A DNA stretch of 64,000 bases, taken from the NCBI GenBank assembly GCA_025024175.1, contig QCXZ01000003.1:34806257-34870256 (forward strand), written 5' to 3'. This DNA comes from Rhyzopertha dominica (lineage: Eukaryota; Arthropoda; Insecta; Coleoptera; Bostrichidae). Within the stretch, counting starts at the first letter, position 1. Each line of letters starts with the position of its first letter. Below, piece after piece: positions 1 through 12,079 of this stretch. Both the position numbers and the translations under genes were made by a program. The notes under the pieces were generated by a model. It made no database searches, was not told where the DNA came from, and worked only from the letters and a program-made list of their open reading frames with translations.

Positions 1-389
1 CACTTTGTATTCTGCGGCGATCGGGAGAAGAGTACATTACGTTATCGTTCGATGCGCTGAAGGGAATAATAATAATAATATGTCCGGATTATCGCCCAGG
101 CGCCCAGCTGAAGAAGTGGGGCACGAGGTAGAGCTAGGGCAGGTTCTATGAACGCGATATTGAAGTGAGTTAAGGACATTATTCAAAAGAATGAATTTAT
201 TGCCTCGTTAGATTATGCAACCGCCGTTTTGTAATGGTAGCCAAATAACGTGTGTTGTGATTTGTAATTACGAAACACATTTATTATTTGCCATTTCAGC
301 TGAAAAATACAATCATGTCAGTATCCTGCATATTTCATTTACAGGTTGAAACTTTTTACAGAATATTTTTGCCTCAGTTCGGGAATTGG
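1..389. other. Non-coding stretch, nothing recognised
   Basis: No gene or repeat is recognised. A short (AAT)n run lies at 64-80. The flanks (1-60 and 90-180) are more GC-rich than the window average. Confidence 0.5.
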
Positions 390-2381
390 TGTACTCCCAA
401 AGACTTAATTGAAGAAACGGCTAGCTTTGGCATATGAGTTGGTTAACGGTAGATGGCGGTAACCAATTCGTTACAGAGAGCCGATAAACGACATTATGCC
501 TTCCATTGTAGGAAGCGGTAGAGTAGCTATCCTAAATTTAGAAAACCGAGCAATCAGGACAACGTTCTACTTCATGATTTGTTAGGATAATATTTGCATA
601 TTTATACCTGCATTATGGACCCGTTCGCAACCACAGGCAAAGTTCTAACAAAGCAGTTTCTTTGAACGGCCGGTACCGTATTTTATGCGAATCTAAATCT
701 CATTACAAACTGAGAAAAGTGATGGCTAATATTTATCTTGAAAATCAAAACCTACACATTTGAATATTTAGACAATGCAGGAACAGAATTAATTTATTTT
801 GTAATATCTTTGCTACATATATTTCTGTTATTTTGTCGGTGGAATTTTAACGACAAGTTTCCAATAATGAAATTCTTTACTTTCTTTCGTTCTACTAAAT
901 TACCGACAAAACAAACTTACACTAAAGATTCTCATAATATTGGTTACCGCCATGGGCGTACCGAATGGGGGGGCAGCCCCCCCCTGGACCTGGGTTGCCA
1001 ACTATGGGCACTTCCAATTTCCCATACATTTAGCTGGTTAATTATGTGTGTACACTTAAAAATTGTTTTATTTACAAAATTGTAAATACAGTAAAATTTA
1101 TGGGCAAGTGTATTTCACAATTTTCACCCAGAACTCATATTTGACCCTTGCAAATGACCTTCTCTAATAAGTCGTTGTCAAATGGTTTCCAAGCTTAATC
1201 AATGTCATGTGCGTTTGGAAGCTGTAACTGCAACATTCTTGTTGTTACGAATCGTCCTAGGGGGGGGGGGGATATAGCTTTAAAAGACTATCTTGGTCAG
1301 GATGAGTCATAACACGATTTCCTCTTAGTTCAGCTCATCTACCTTTTCCTATAAAGATTGTTCAACTAACTACTGTTATATGGAATCACATCAAAATCTG
1401 TCATATATTCGATGATAACTCTAACCTTTGTACCAAATTTCTAAATTCACATTACATTTTAACAATTAATACAAAACAACAAAAAAGACTAAAATTCCAT
1501 CAGCACGAATTAAAACCCGATGCGTTGTTAAAAATGCAATTAAATGCATTTCAGTTTATTTAAATGATGCTTTATTTGGTTAAAATATTAAGTAGTCGGT
1601 TAATTTTTGAGAGCAATGCACTAGCGATCTACGAAAGTTGGCTTGACGCATAATGCTGAGGCATTTGTCATTCTGAGTTTTAATAATGCTAGTTATCCAT
1701 CGAGTCTCTTTCCCTGGGGTCTAAAAATTACTACAATTGTATCTTTAGCACCTATACATATGAACTCCCAGCTTAAATTGCTAAAGCTTCTGGTGTGAAA
1801 AGTTGATATTGTACTAAAAGCGCATCGGTTAATGCATTAGTCTTTGATATGTGTTAAATTTGAATCAGAAATCGTGCTCCTATTAATAGAACTTTTAAGG
1901 TGAAAATCATGTTCCTTTGGTACTTCGTATGATATCATTATACATTATGTGGATCACGGATCTTTATTCTCTCAAATAAAATGTATCAACTCATTTTTTG
2001 ATAAACGCGAGAACGATGCAACTGAATGCGCTTCACCTAACTGAGTTCATCAATAACGGAATTAGTAGGGGCTTTGTATGATCAATTTACATAGAAAACA
2101 TATAAATAATTTGGATCTTTGTTTCACAGATGTTTTAAGTCGCCTTGCAGTAAATCCACGAAGATTATTCGTGGAATAAATACTTGATTAATTACTTAAG
2201 TACCTCTATCTTATAAACATTTATTATTTCTATTTATGTGGAATTATACTCTACAGAACGTTCCTGCTTTGCCCCCCCCCCTTGATCAAAAGCTGGGTAC
2301 GCCCATGGTTACCGCCATCTACCGTTACCCAGATCGTATGCCAAAGCCAGTCGTTTCTTCAACTAAGCCTTTGGATGTACA
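390..2381. mobile_element. Inverted-repeat element (outer), interrupted by a second element
   Basis: Two long imperfect inverted arms are present. The left arm (390-468) starts TGTACTCCCAAAG, continues through GAAGAAACGGCT and CTTTGGCATA, and ends GGTAGATGGCGGTAACCAAT. The right arm reads the same in reverse complement. It is split into 938-950 and 2308-2381 by the inner insertion and contains CTACCGTTACC, TATGCCAAAG and CGTTTCTTCAACTAA. Without the insert the element is about 0.63 kb with arms of about 75-80 bp and no coding capacity, so it is a non-autonomous DNA element. The superfamily is unknown and I saw no clear target duplication around the outer ends. Confidence 0.75.
951..2307. mobile_element. 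Inner non-autonomous DNA transposon with 8-bp target duplication (hAT-like)
   Basis: The ends are CATGGGCGTACC (951-962) and its perfect reverse complement (2296-2307). Each is followed inward by a long G or C run (about 967-986 and 2274-2281). The flanks carry the direct repeat GTTACCGC at 943-950 and 2308-2315, which is a target site duplication. Removing the element restores the right arm of the host inverted-repeat element. An 8-bp duplication suggests the hAT superfamily. The boundary bases are ambiguous, so 9-10 bp (Mutator-like) is also possible. The 1357-bp body is AT-rich, has another G-run at about 1260-1271 and has no recognisable transposase. Confidence 0.8.
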
Positions 2382-4406
2382 ATGAAGGCAAACAGCCTAC
2401 ACCCTGCACTCCTGCACATCTAGTGTGCTTAGNTTAGTGGCTCGTTACTTTCAACATCNCCGAAGGACAAATCGCTTTAAACAACACTACCACAAAAATT
2501 TAGGACATGATAATCCTATCATCAAATATTCGCGTCATTTGCCGCGACATTCCGTTTAGCATTTTTCACACATCATTTTCCGCCTTTTCTCAACCAAGCG
2601 CATGGGGCTTGCGCTCGGCAGTCGTGGAGGTTCCCCACACCCGTGTTCCATTCATTTCATGCACGGTCTTTCTCTTTAGAATCGCATAGTAGCCGGACGG
2701 CTCAATCGTAGTCACCGGTTCCGCGGTACGTCACCGTGTTTACGTAGTCCACATAACTCCTTGCTGAATCATCATCAGTCACGGTTTTACTGCCGTGGTT
2801 ATGCATTTACCTGTCAGTTCGATTGTTCGTTTTCTGATAACGTGCATCGCGATTTAGATAATCTGTGTGACAGTGTTTTCTCGCGTCCACCAGATGGTTC
2901 GTGCAGCTGTGAGCCCAAACCGAGCTTCATCGCCTTCGTTAATAATTGTCCGTGGTTAATTTATTAAAACCGGGACTTAATTTGCTAATGGAATTTAATG
3001 GGATACAGTAAGCTTGCATTCTTATTGACGTGGAACACACAACACGGCCGTTAGTTCTAATTGGAATGTGTCCGAGCCCGTTCTCATTGTGCAGCAGCTT
3101 GGCGAAATCCTCTGAATCGTTTCGAAAGGTAAATACGACCATANAAATNGACCTCGGTGGGTGTGCATGTGGGAAACTTGGCTCATTCTGAATCATGAAT
3201 GTATCTATGAACGCGGAAAAGTGTCAGTAGCGGGTGTAACTTCTTTCTGAACCCAAAATTATTAGGGGATCGAATGAAAATATGAGTTTTTTTATTTGGA
3301 AGTAACATTTTATGGCACATATGAACTGGAACTTTATTGTGTGTGGGTTGAATAGCGTATTATACAATGTATCATGTAAATATTGATTGTTTTTTGTGCA
3401 ATACCAATATTTATTTAGCACATGGAACATAATAAATAGTAAACACCGCATGTTTATGGATATATGAAATAAAAATACCTACATGTACATGATATACATT
3501 CATTGTATGAGAAACTATTGTAGTGCGCTAGAAATCGGCATTTCTCTCTTCAAAAACAATGCTTCCCACTTTACATGAATATTGAAATGAATGTGAAAAG
3601 TTGGCTTACGGCTTTGCACGAGATTATGAAAGAACCTTGAAACTTCTACTAAATCAATCGAAGCAGGCGTAGGTTGGAGTAGATATTTCACAGCGTGGTT
3701 GTGACGAGAGACGAACATTGTGTGGNAATAATCAAAGGATGTAGGTCCTCTCCAAAAGGACAGTAAGCATTNATTTTTAAAGTTTGGGGAAAAATATGCA
3801 CCTGCAGCTAACGAGGTGGTGCAGTTACTCCTTTGAGAGAGTAAACAAGTTGAGAGGATATACAAAATGTCTATTAGGCAGGATGTGACTTCATCTTTTG
3901 ATATCGATTGTATAATCAACTATTCTATTTCAGCCTATATTAACCTACCCCTTAAATGCACTGGAAAATCATCTTGGACAAGGGGATCCACAAACGTTAA
4001 AACTGGCCTAAGGCCTGATCTTTTGGAATAGTTTGTGCCGAGCGCAGAAAAATATTTGAGGAAGTATAGTCACCAGAAAAAGACCGTATCTTTGTTGAGT
4101 AATGTACTGTTTGATCCAAACCGAAGTGACTTGAAACTGAGGTCCTGTGTCTTCTTCCGAACGTTACATCCATTCTGCAACCTGTGACCCAACGAGTTTT
4201 GTAAAACTACAGCGAGATTACCGATTGAGCAACATGAGCTTCAAAGCAAGCGACATCGAAAAATCGTGAAAAGTGTAACTGAAAATGAAAGTGCATGAAC
4301 CATTAATGAACAAGTCGCTGTAGACGAGAAGTCTACAATTTTCTGCTGTATTCTACGCGTTGCTTAGTTATCTGAAATACGGGTGGTCCACTTTATTTCT
4401 GATAAA
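2382..4406. other. Non-coding, GC-richer block with ambiguous bases
   Basis: Bases 2500-3200 are richer in GC and CpG than the surroundings. Six single N calls (2433, 2459, 3144, 3149, 3726 and 3772) lie within the stretch. Open frames here (for example 2507-2689, 2761-2967 and minus 3515-3919) match no family I recognise. A donor-like AAAG|GTAAAT lies at 3129. The block could be an upstream promoter or untranslated exon region of the kinase gene, but there is no positive evidence. Confidence 0.3.
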
Positions 4407-4416
4407 CATGGGCGTA
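4407..4416. repeat. Possible solo terminus of the inner hAT-like family
   Basis: CATGGGCGTA matches the first 10 of the 12 terminal bases of the element at 951-2307. No partner end was found nearby, so it may be chance or a truncated copy. Confidence 0.25.
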
Positions 4417-4815
4417 GTTTCAAATCTTTCCTGGTGTGCCAAGGCGTACCGGGGTTCTGCGGTTAGTTTTTTAAACTTTTTCAGACCATTTTTACTACAA
4501 AATAATTGCTAACGTTCTCTATTTACCCTTAAAGATATCTTGTTTATTACTTTAATTAAAAGCCAAAAGGACATATCATTTACGCACAATTAAAGAGTGG
4601 GCCTATTTTTAATTTATTGAATGATTCTGCTTGATCTTTGATCATGTAAATAAAAATGAAGGTTCAAATGAAACTTTACTCACTCTTCCTATTTTGGAGA
4701 GAGTTTTGTTTTTCCTTGGCAACTCGGCTGCTTTAAAACCGCACTTGTCAGCGATTTCTGTGCAGTGTTTGAAGATGAGTACAAAACTCATCTGTTTTAA
4801 AGGATTGAACACTTG

Positions 4816-4960
4816 AAGGCCCTGTTGCACAAAACATGGTTAATCCGCGGTCAAGGAGCAGTTGTCATGGAAACGTTTCTTTTTAAGCGTTCTTCATTGG
4901 TGCTATCGTGGCAACTGCTTGTTAACCGCGTGTTAACCAGGTGGTCTGGTTAGCCAACTG
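4816..4960. mobile_element. Small fold-back MITE
   Basis: The left arm (about 4837-4870) contains TGGTTAATCCGCGG and GAGCAGTTGTCATGG. The right arm (about 4908-4941) is its imperfect reverse complement: GGCAACTGCTTGTTAACC, then GCGTGTTAACCA. The arms are about 34 bp with a spacer of about 37 bp. No coding capacity. Exact outer ends are uncertain. Confidence 0.6.
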
Positions 4961-6164
4961 GTCCCAAGTGTGCTGTGTTATTTGTCACATTATGTTGGAA
5001 CTCTCCGTAACAAGTCAAATTCAAAGTGGAAGGTTAAAGTCCTCATTATTTTTTAATAAAGCATTGGCTTATCCACCACTGTAAGGGTCTCTACGTGTAA
5101 TTTCGCGGAGTCTACAGAGTGGTTTCAAAATTTAATAACAAAAAACACACTGTTTCAACACGGTAAGTAACTTCAGTGTTGTTGTTCCAGCAGTAAAGCT
5201 TTTTACTATCTTGAGTGTTTTTAAAAGACAGCAGGTCGTTTAGTTGATTTTTCTAAAAGATGGAAAGACATTAAATATGAAGAACGAGTTTCTTATGCTT
5301 ATATGGGCCACCATAGTTCATTTGTTGATGTTCCGCCGTCAGTTCTTGTACAATGATAAAAGCAAACAAATGCTTTGCTAGGCAAAAACTTTTGCCTTTT
5401 TGACTTCCTTTCCAATATGCAAAAATTCGCTGAAGAGTATTGGAAATTTTTCCATGTTCAATGAAAAACTTTATTAAACCATTATATTTGGGACCAAGCT
5501 TCCATCAGCTCCAAAAGTTTCTTCTGTTCTTTGAATCTGTAGATTCATCATTGTCTCCTAAAGGAACAACATATCAATAATTCGCATAAAGCAAGTAAAT
5601 GCGCTATGCTTTCTTGTACTTCTGAATACTGTTGATTTACTTTTTCGATAATAGTGCCACTGCTTTGTTTAGAAAATTGAGTTTAGTGTTACTACCCCTA
5701 CATGAGTTTATTTTTCGTGATTTTCAAATACTTTTATAGCTTTCTTCTATTCGGAAAATCTACTGAGTGTAAACGCATACACTTCTGCGTTGTTTTTTAT
5801 GAAATGTAAAACGCTCGGCATACAATGTTTCATCGTTTGGAGAACTGTATTCAACCCAAGAAAACAGTTATATAACTCTGGCCTAAAAAATCCATTAATT
5901 TGACATCGTGAAATACAAGTTCCAACAAACATTTTATTTTTCTGTGCTAAATAAGACTTGATTAATAAATGCATCAAAAAAGTGCCGTACTTGATAAATT
6001 TTGTTTTACAATTGTTTGTAGGTTATTGATATTTTTGTTTTAAAAATTCTAGGGTGGCAAAATACGGAGTTGGTCACGAACATCGGGTTAAAATAATGTT
6101 ATCTGTCAACAGAAATATCTGATCGCCATAGCACAAAACGCTCAGNCCGGGATTTGAAGCAAGA
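4961..6164. other. Non-coding stretch with an unidentified minus-strand open frame
   Basis: Minus-strand frames, including 5747-5977, are open in pieces and could be a decayed transposable-element protein. I see no motif that fixes a family. Otherwise AT-rich intergenic or intronic sequence. Confidence 0.25.
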
Positions 6165-6236
6165 CCTGTGATGGTGCAGCGGTGGCAAGCCAGGGCGTAA
6201 ACCTGGACATCCGGGTTCGAATCCTGGCCAAAGCGA
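6165..6236 (+). repeat. tRNA-derived SINE head or tRNA pseudogene
   Basis: A polymerase III A-box-like TGGTGCAGCGGTGG (6172-6185) is followed by a B-box GGTTCGAATCC (6213-6223). Between them, CCAGG and CCTGG can form an anticodon stem around a 7-base loop GCGTAAA. The T-arm CCGGG/CCTGG can pair with one G-T. However, position 33 is C rather than T, and neither the D-arm nor the acceptor stem closes, so it is not a functional tRNA. Single Ns at 6146, 6264 and 6302 nearby fit a repeated sequence. Confidence 0.55.
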
Positions 6237-9184
6237 AAAATGTTTTCCGATATCTGATTGCGCNCTTTTAGCTTTCATAAACTTTATAAAGCTTGGAATT
6301 TNTAATACTGCTGTAAAGTTTTATAGGTGCATGCACAGGAAACACAATCTTTCAATCTATTTTGAAAACACGTAATGGTGACACGCCCGGTTTGAACAAA
6401 TTCACGATGCATATATGCAAATAAATTGGAAATTCGCCGTTCGAGTACCTCCCGAGTTCTGATTGAAAATGCCCGGACAGAGTGAAGTCAGATGTACCGG
6501 AAGGAATTGAATGTTATTCTCGTTTATCGGCGAATAAACATCACTAGCTACTCGTAAACAGTACAGATTCTCTGTGAACTGAGATATACAGATCATTGGT
6601 CCTTTTAACCGCCGCGCGGATACAATACGGACTTCATAAATTATTAGCGTGGATGCTATACACGAAAATTTTCCTTCGCTATTGTTAACTGCGTTGAATT
6701 GAGTCGGTATGTTTGCTTTTCACATTGTTTTATTCCGGGTGGGTAATTAAGTCATACATGAATATTAGACAATTAGTTGTTTATATTTAATCATTTTCGA
6801 ATTATATTGGAGTAAACTAGTCAAATAACAGGTACTCGTATATTATTATGACACTTGATGTGCACACATATATCGGCAAATATTTTGTTTGGATTTGCGC
6901 CTAGAATGTGCATATATGTTTGGACTGTTATTGCTTTTCTCGGTACACTATTTCAGAGGGAAGTATTATGTTATACCATGAACAGATGTAAATTACATAA
7001 ACGCAGCTGCGCTGGAATCGTATCTATAAATACTGACAACGTAAAAGATGTGGCTTTAAACTTTTTTATTGTGTAATTCTTAACCATTTTGTATTCGTTG
7101 TTCTAATTTCAACATGTCTTGTTCATAACGTATCAGTATAACGTCTTATTCTACTTCTGTAAGGTGACCTTAAACAAAAGTTTACGATTTACCCTGTCTC
7201 AGTTTTGTGAAATCGTAGTTCTTTTGTCTATTTTCTGGTGCGTATGAATTAGTTATTGATTTTTAAGTGATTGTGACAAAATTGCCAAAATTAAATTATT
7301 TCTTGGAAGTTTCCTTTTTATGTAAATCTTATGTATTGCACTCATAAATGACATGGTTGTTTTCTGTATATTTTTAACGCTAACCATAAGGTTTTTAATT
7401 TTGGTACATGTGTCTATCAGTGATATCACCTCTTAGAAAAATCAGTATGTAATATCCCAGTCCTTCTACATTTTCAACCCGCAAATACCTACTCACAAAA
7501 TCATTTGTATAAAATGGGACTAGTTCAAGTGCTGAAGAAGGTTAACCGTATTAAGGGGTTTAAGTTAATAAACTTTTTGGTAAACAACAACTGTTAACAT
7601 CTAATATTGTCCGGACAAAATCATTATTTATTAATGGCGGAGTTAACATGTATATTATTTGATTAAATAGCTGGAAAGCAGGCTGGTTTTGATTATGTTG
7701 TGCATTAGCTAACTCGAGGAACGTTTTGTCCATATTCGAACACTTGTTTATTTTTTCTTTCCGATGTGACAAAACCATTTGATTTTTTTGAGCATTTGAA
7801 AAATGGCTTCCAATAACACTATTTGTAGTACCTACTTATTTATAATTTTCTACAAAAGTATGGACCAAGTTGTAGTGTGGGAAAAATGTCTTATTGGAAC
7901 TGCTAAAAAATAATATTGATAGTATAAAGAAAATTTTAGAAAAATGGAAGATAGTTTCTTCAACTTTTGTAAAATATGTGGTGTTTGCAGGCATTTATTT
8001 ATACGGGTAGATAGACAATATATGAAAGTTAGAATCTCAATCTCCAAAGTTTCTTCTTAGTACATATATGTAAAAATTTTAGTTATCGACATTATATTGG
8101 ACTTGTGCTTCTATTTTATGAAAATCTTCACTTCGCTACAAATAATTGTGAGAGATTTCGCAAAATAGTATAAAAAATAAACAATATTTTAAAACATGAT
8201 GTGGTTTGGAAGCTATTGTACTGTTCCACTGAATCTTATAAATATGAACTGCTTCGACCTCATTGATTACATTGTTCGCAACATCGTAACGTTTGCTACG
8301 CCTTCAGCAGCAAGTGTTTGATACGCGTGTATTATGTCAGTTCTAGCTGCACAATCTATTAATTTGATTGATGGGCGATATGAACGGAAATCGATGGCAA
8401 GGAATAGCGAACTGTGAAATTTCTCTGTGGCATCGTAGCCAATAATGTGTGTTCATCGATTTGAGAACCGAATTTTATAATATAATATTTCGTCGTTGTA
8501 CCTACGCTTTAATACTCATATAATGTATGTAAATGAGGAATTAAGTTTTTGTTGACATACTATGAGAAATGTAGTGTGTATTTAGTTGTCGTGGAGTATA
8601 ATAACTGATGCTGTTAAACGTTAATGCATTTAGACGAAATCTATTGTTGCAACACAAGCGCAAAAATGCGCATCAATTTTCGCTATAGGAAATGGTGATC
8701 CTTTTTATTATAATATAAATTGGGCATTTTACATTATGTATAATCTGATATTGGTTTGGTAATAGTTAATTTCGTTATTCACTTACCACAGTGTACTACC
8801 AAACAACTTGTAGCTGCAATGTATTTTATTCCTAAGAAACCGAGACTAATTCAACGTCAATCTGCCAGTGATATTAAAAAGTAGGCTACGCTATAATAAC
8901 TCACGTAGGCGAATGAAAGGATCAAGCCACGCAAACCACCTGTCACCGTAGACCCCTGAAGCAAAAGAATCTCCAGGTTAACACCTGCTACTTGCTACCG
9001 GATTCGAAAATATACACCTGCATTTTAAGTGATTTGTTAAGTATTGCTATAAAATAGCATTTAAGTTACAGTGCCAACATTGTACTTCGTGCGCCGCAGG
9101 AAGATGCACCAATTAAATACGCAACATTAACTATAAAATTAATGTCCTATAAAACAGCGGAAGCATCTTTGGACCATCGCTTTA
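6237..9184. other. AT-rich non-coding stretch
   Basis: No exon, transposon protein or structured repeat was recognised. Short open frames (for example 6855-7076, minus 7560-7778 and minus 7850-8047) have no family features and AT-rich codon content like the flanks. Confidence 0.4.
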
Positions 9185-9230
9185 GCGCTTATAAACTGCA
9201 CTTAATCAAGCGCACGAAGATTATAAGCGC
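9185..9230. repeat. Perfect 10-bp inverted repeat (hairpin)
   Basis: GCGCTTATAA (9185-9194) and TTATAAGCGC (9221-9230) form a 10-bp stem with a 26-base loop. It extends with a bulge through CTTT/AAAG. GCACTTAATCAAG in the loop resembles GCACTTGATTGAA just downstream. Confidence 0.5.
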
Positions 9231-9235
9231 AAAGC

Positions 9236-10629
9236 ATGCACTTGATTGAATTTTACCGTGATACACATTTCTTGGAATTACCTATGTATAAAATTACACA
9301 AAATTCTGGAAGTAAAGATTCATTGTATTTAGGCGTGTTGGTCGAACTTTTGGAAATTGAAAGTGTGAAAGTATGAAGTAGGCTGTTACTGTTCTTTGTT
9401 ATTCGTTATCTTGATGACAAATTTTGTGCCGTATTAAACACATTTGCTTGCCGGACCTTCCTAGACAGGTCGCACAGAATTTAGAAATCCTTTATTTTCG
9501 GGATGTCATAAATCTTTTCTTGTTTCTACTATACCAACTTACAAAGAAATGGATGGAGGTTTCAGTATTGGACTAGCAATAAACAATCAACAAATGTGAG
9601 ACTTATAATTGTCGATTTATTCTAGGTATCCTCTTCACTCAAAAAATCGAGGCTTATTGGTCACCTATGCATTTTATATTCGGGCCACATCCCTATTGGG
9701 TAGCTAACCACTCTTTCACACAATGGTGCTTGTTGTGCTCTACCCACAATAATTCTTAAATCTGGGGACTACTCAAATGCCAGTTATTATATAAATGGTT
9801 TATTTCCAGTTTAATTATTTAAATTTTAGTGTTAAACTGATCACGAGGTTGTGCTTTACTTGCTTCATCTCACCAGCCGCCACTGTAATAAACTTAGGAA
9901 GTTATCTTCTGCTGTAATCGTTATAGTGCGCGCTTATGTAACTCTTTCCCTCCAAACCATTTGAACGCTTTATGTTTGGATAACATCCGGGTAAGATTGT
10001 TGACAAATGAGCTACTTTTAAAGGTAATATGTTTTTCTCAAAATAAAAAAGATGGCTCCATAATCTGTACAACCCATTTTTTTTTAATTTCGAACCCAGT
10101 CGGTAAAGTGACGCATGCGCTAATCTGCAAAATCGGCGACATAAGTTGTCCGTGTCAGTTACAATGTTGTGCTCATTACCCCTATTGTAATTACGTTATT
10201 ATTTATGCTTCTGTTTTATTTTTTCCCATCAGCTGAGGATAATTATTGAAGCTGATTTTCAAAATGTTAATTAAAAATTTTTAATAACTGCTTCTATAGA
10301 TACAAGGTGCACAACGAACAAACACCACTTGTTGGATAAAAAGCAAGGGGGTACACATTATTGCGGAAACGGTGATGAATCCTATCCGCTCTACATATTA
10401 GACTGCCATGCTTGATGACGTACGTCCGCAATCAGTGCAGAGAATTCTCAACGAATGCTATATTTATGAAAAAAAAAGAAATTATTTCGACAACATTATT
10501 GGTCAGTTTTTTTTTAATTCAAAACAACTTGGTTCTTATATATTAATATGATGGACAATGTTATGAAACCCGTAATAATTTAGTCGGTAGAAAATAATCC
10601 TGAAGAATTCATGAATAGAATGCAGCAAT
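9236..10629. other. Non-coding, including the probable 5-prime part of the next transposon
   Basis: Nothing is recognised up to about 10300. TACAAGGTGCAC at 10302 resembles the ACAGGGTG-type ends of Tc1/mariner-like elements and may be the left end of the fossil at 10630-10892. Bases between are too decayed to read. Confidence 0.35.
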
Positions 10630-10892
10630 CAGGACGGTGCCTCTTCGCATTTTTCAGTCAATTGAGGACCTACGTTAACAATATTGGGTACTTAGGATAA
10701 TGGATTGGACTTCGCGGGCCCACCGAGTGTCCTGCTCGTTCCCCAGATTTGGCTCGGCTCAGTTGTATTCTGTGTGGATACCTAAAATCGAAAATATTCG
10801 TTAATCAACTAGAAAGCCTATAGGAACTGCAACTGTGGCTTTTAAAAGAATGCGCTTCTATTAACCAGAAAACATTCCTTAATGTATTATCT
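10630..10892 (+). pseudogene. DDxD transposase fossil (Tc1/mariner superfamily), copy 1
   Basis: The + strand reads QDGASSHFSVN, then a stop, then WIGLRGPTECPARSPDLARL and CGYLKSKIFVNQLESL. This is the catalytic core of the insect transposase family with a QDGAPxHF motif followed by WPARSPDLxPLDFFLWGYLK. Here the PLDFF block has decayed to ARLSCIL, so the last acidic catalytic residue is lost. In-frame stops interrupt it after QDGASSHFSVN and after LESL. The N-terminal half is not readable. The orientation matches the kinase gene. It is a dead copy. Confidence 0.75.
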
Positions 10893-11966
10893 TAATGTGT
10901 CGGCAGTATTTGTAAGAGTTCGTGTTAGTTAATCCAATAGAATATTTGGTATGGTTTGTTTGATATTTAGTCAATGCATCTATTTGCGCATAGCTTGCCC
11001 TCGCTTGCTTGCTCGACAGAGGTCACAAGAGAAAAGCGTCTAAGCAAAATAATAGTAATAATAATTGACAGTAACAACTAATATCCTCCATTAGGCAGAT
11101 TAGCGCAATCGCTACTTTATTGATGTAAAATCGAATTGATACGTATCGAATATATTCGTTATTTGAATACATTAGAGCGAATATTCATTCAATATTGTCT
11201 CGAATAATATTCGATAGGAATAAACAAATACTCGTATTCGTTTTATTCGTATACGGATAAAAGAGTGAAAACGAAATGTTTGTATTAGTTTTATTCGGCA
11301 GGGAATAGTAATGCATTGAATAAACTTATTCAGTTTTAAATGTTATTCGTTTTCGAATCTAATGTGTTTTTGAATAATATCCGTCTTCTAACAATTTTGA
11401 TAGCGATGAAGTAAATAGCTGTAGTAGTATGCAGTTTGAAGTATTTTGCACAGCAGCTGCTTTCGTCCAAATATTCGTATGACTAAAGCTAGGCTATTTT
11501 TATTTCATTTTTTACGCGGGCAATGTAGAGAATATTTTAATAAACTATTTAAATCAATGTTCTGCTGTAATTTATAAGCTGTGCAACACATTTGTCCGAA
11601 GTTAGTATTTTGGCTAAAATACACTTGAGTAGTAGGTAGGTTTCTGCCTGCTTGTAAGAAAACGCTACTTATGTATGCTAAGTTTAATACAGTTTTCCAG
11701 AATCCTAATCTCAAGTCAATAAAAAGTTTTTATTTTTATTACTTATTTCGTCATAATACCATATTTTACTTTTTAATTTCACAGTTCTCCGTAGACTACA
11801 TTTTTTTAATGCAACACCCAAGCCCACATAAATTAGTTCATCGTTTTACCAAACGGGAAGATGATTCACGCCAATTGACTTGATTAAATGTGTGATCATT
11901 GTGTGACAGCGGAGAGTCAACTGCTGTTGGAATTGTTGAATAATTACGAATGTTTTGTTGTTGCAG
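10893..11966. other. Non-coding with a CGAATA/TATTCG-rich tract
   Basis: From about 11130 to 11400 the hexamer TATTCG/CGAATA and near variants recur many times in both orientations (for example TACGTATCGAATATATTCG). This gives a quasi-palindromic low-complexity tract of unknown origin. The remainder up to the acceptor at 11966 has no recognised feature apart from the open frame from 11888. Confidence 0.4.
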
Positions 11967-12071
11967 TAATCGGTTTGCCGACTGGAGTCACAATGAGAGA
12001 AAAGAAGAGCGGCGCCTTATCTCGAATGCAGAAACTGAAAAAAAGACTGTCACATTCTTTTGGACGCTTAT
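11967..12071 (+). CDS. Eip63E: CDK14/PFTAIRE-family kinase, N-terminal coding exon (exon A)
   Basis: This exon encodes the basic N-terminal segment of the CDK14/PFTAIRE kinase (Drosophila Eip63E/L63), a cyclin-Y-dependent kinase. I choose the ATG at 11993: the next 26 codons read MREKKSGALSRMQ and then KLKKRLSHSFGRL. The K-L-K-K-R-L-S-x-S-F-x-R block matches the conserved KKLRRTLSESFSR block near the CDK14 N-terminus. The 3-prime edge is a strong donor (T|GTAAGT, intron from 12072) and leaves the reading frame in phase 1. A pyrimidine-rich acceptor, TTTTGTTGTTGCAG, ends at 11966, so 11967-11992 is probably 5-prime UTR of an internal exon. The frame is also open upstream to an ATG at 11888, so a longer first exon is possible. 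The exon joins in frame to 57507. Identity is from remembered family sequence, not from a search. The kinase domain is absent from the window. Confidence 0.85.
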
Positions 12072-12079
12072 GTAAGTAA

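Noticed and set aside
3120..3140. AAAG|GTAAAT as the donor of an upstream exon
   Set aside because: There is no supporting coding frame or paired acceptor; a single donor-like match is expected by chance.
6165..6236. Functional tRNA gene (Tyr GTA anticodon)
   Set aside because: Position 33 is C, the D-arm does not pair and the 7-bp acceptor stem cannot form. A SINE head or pseudogene fits better.
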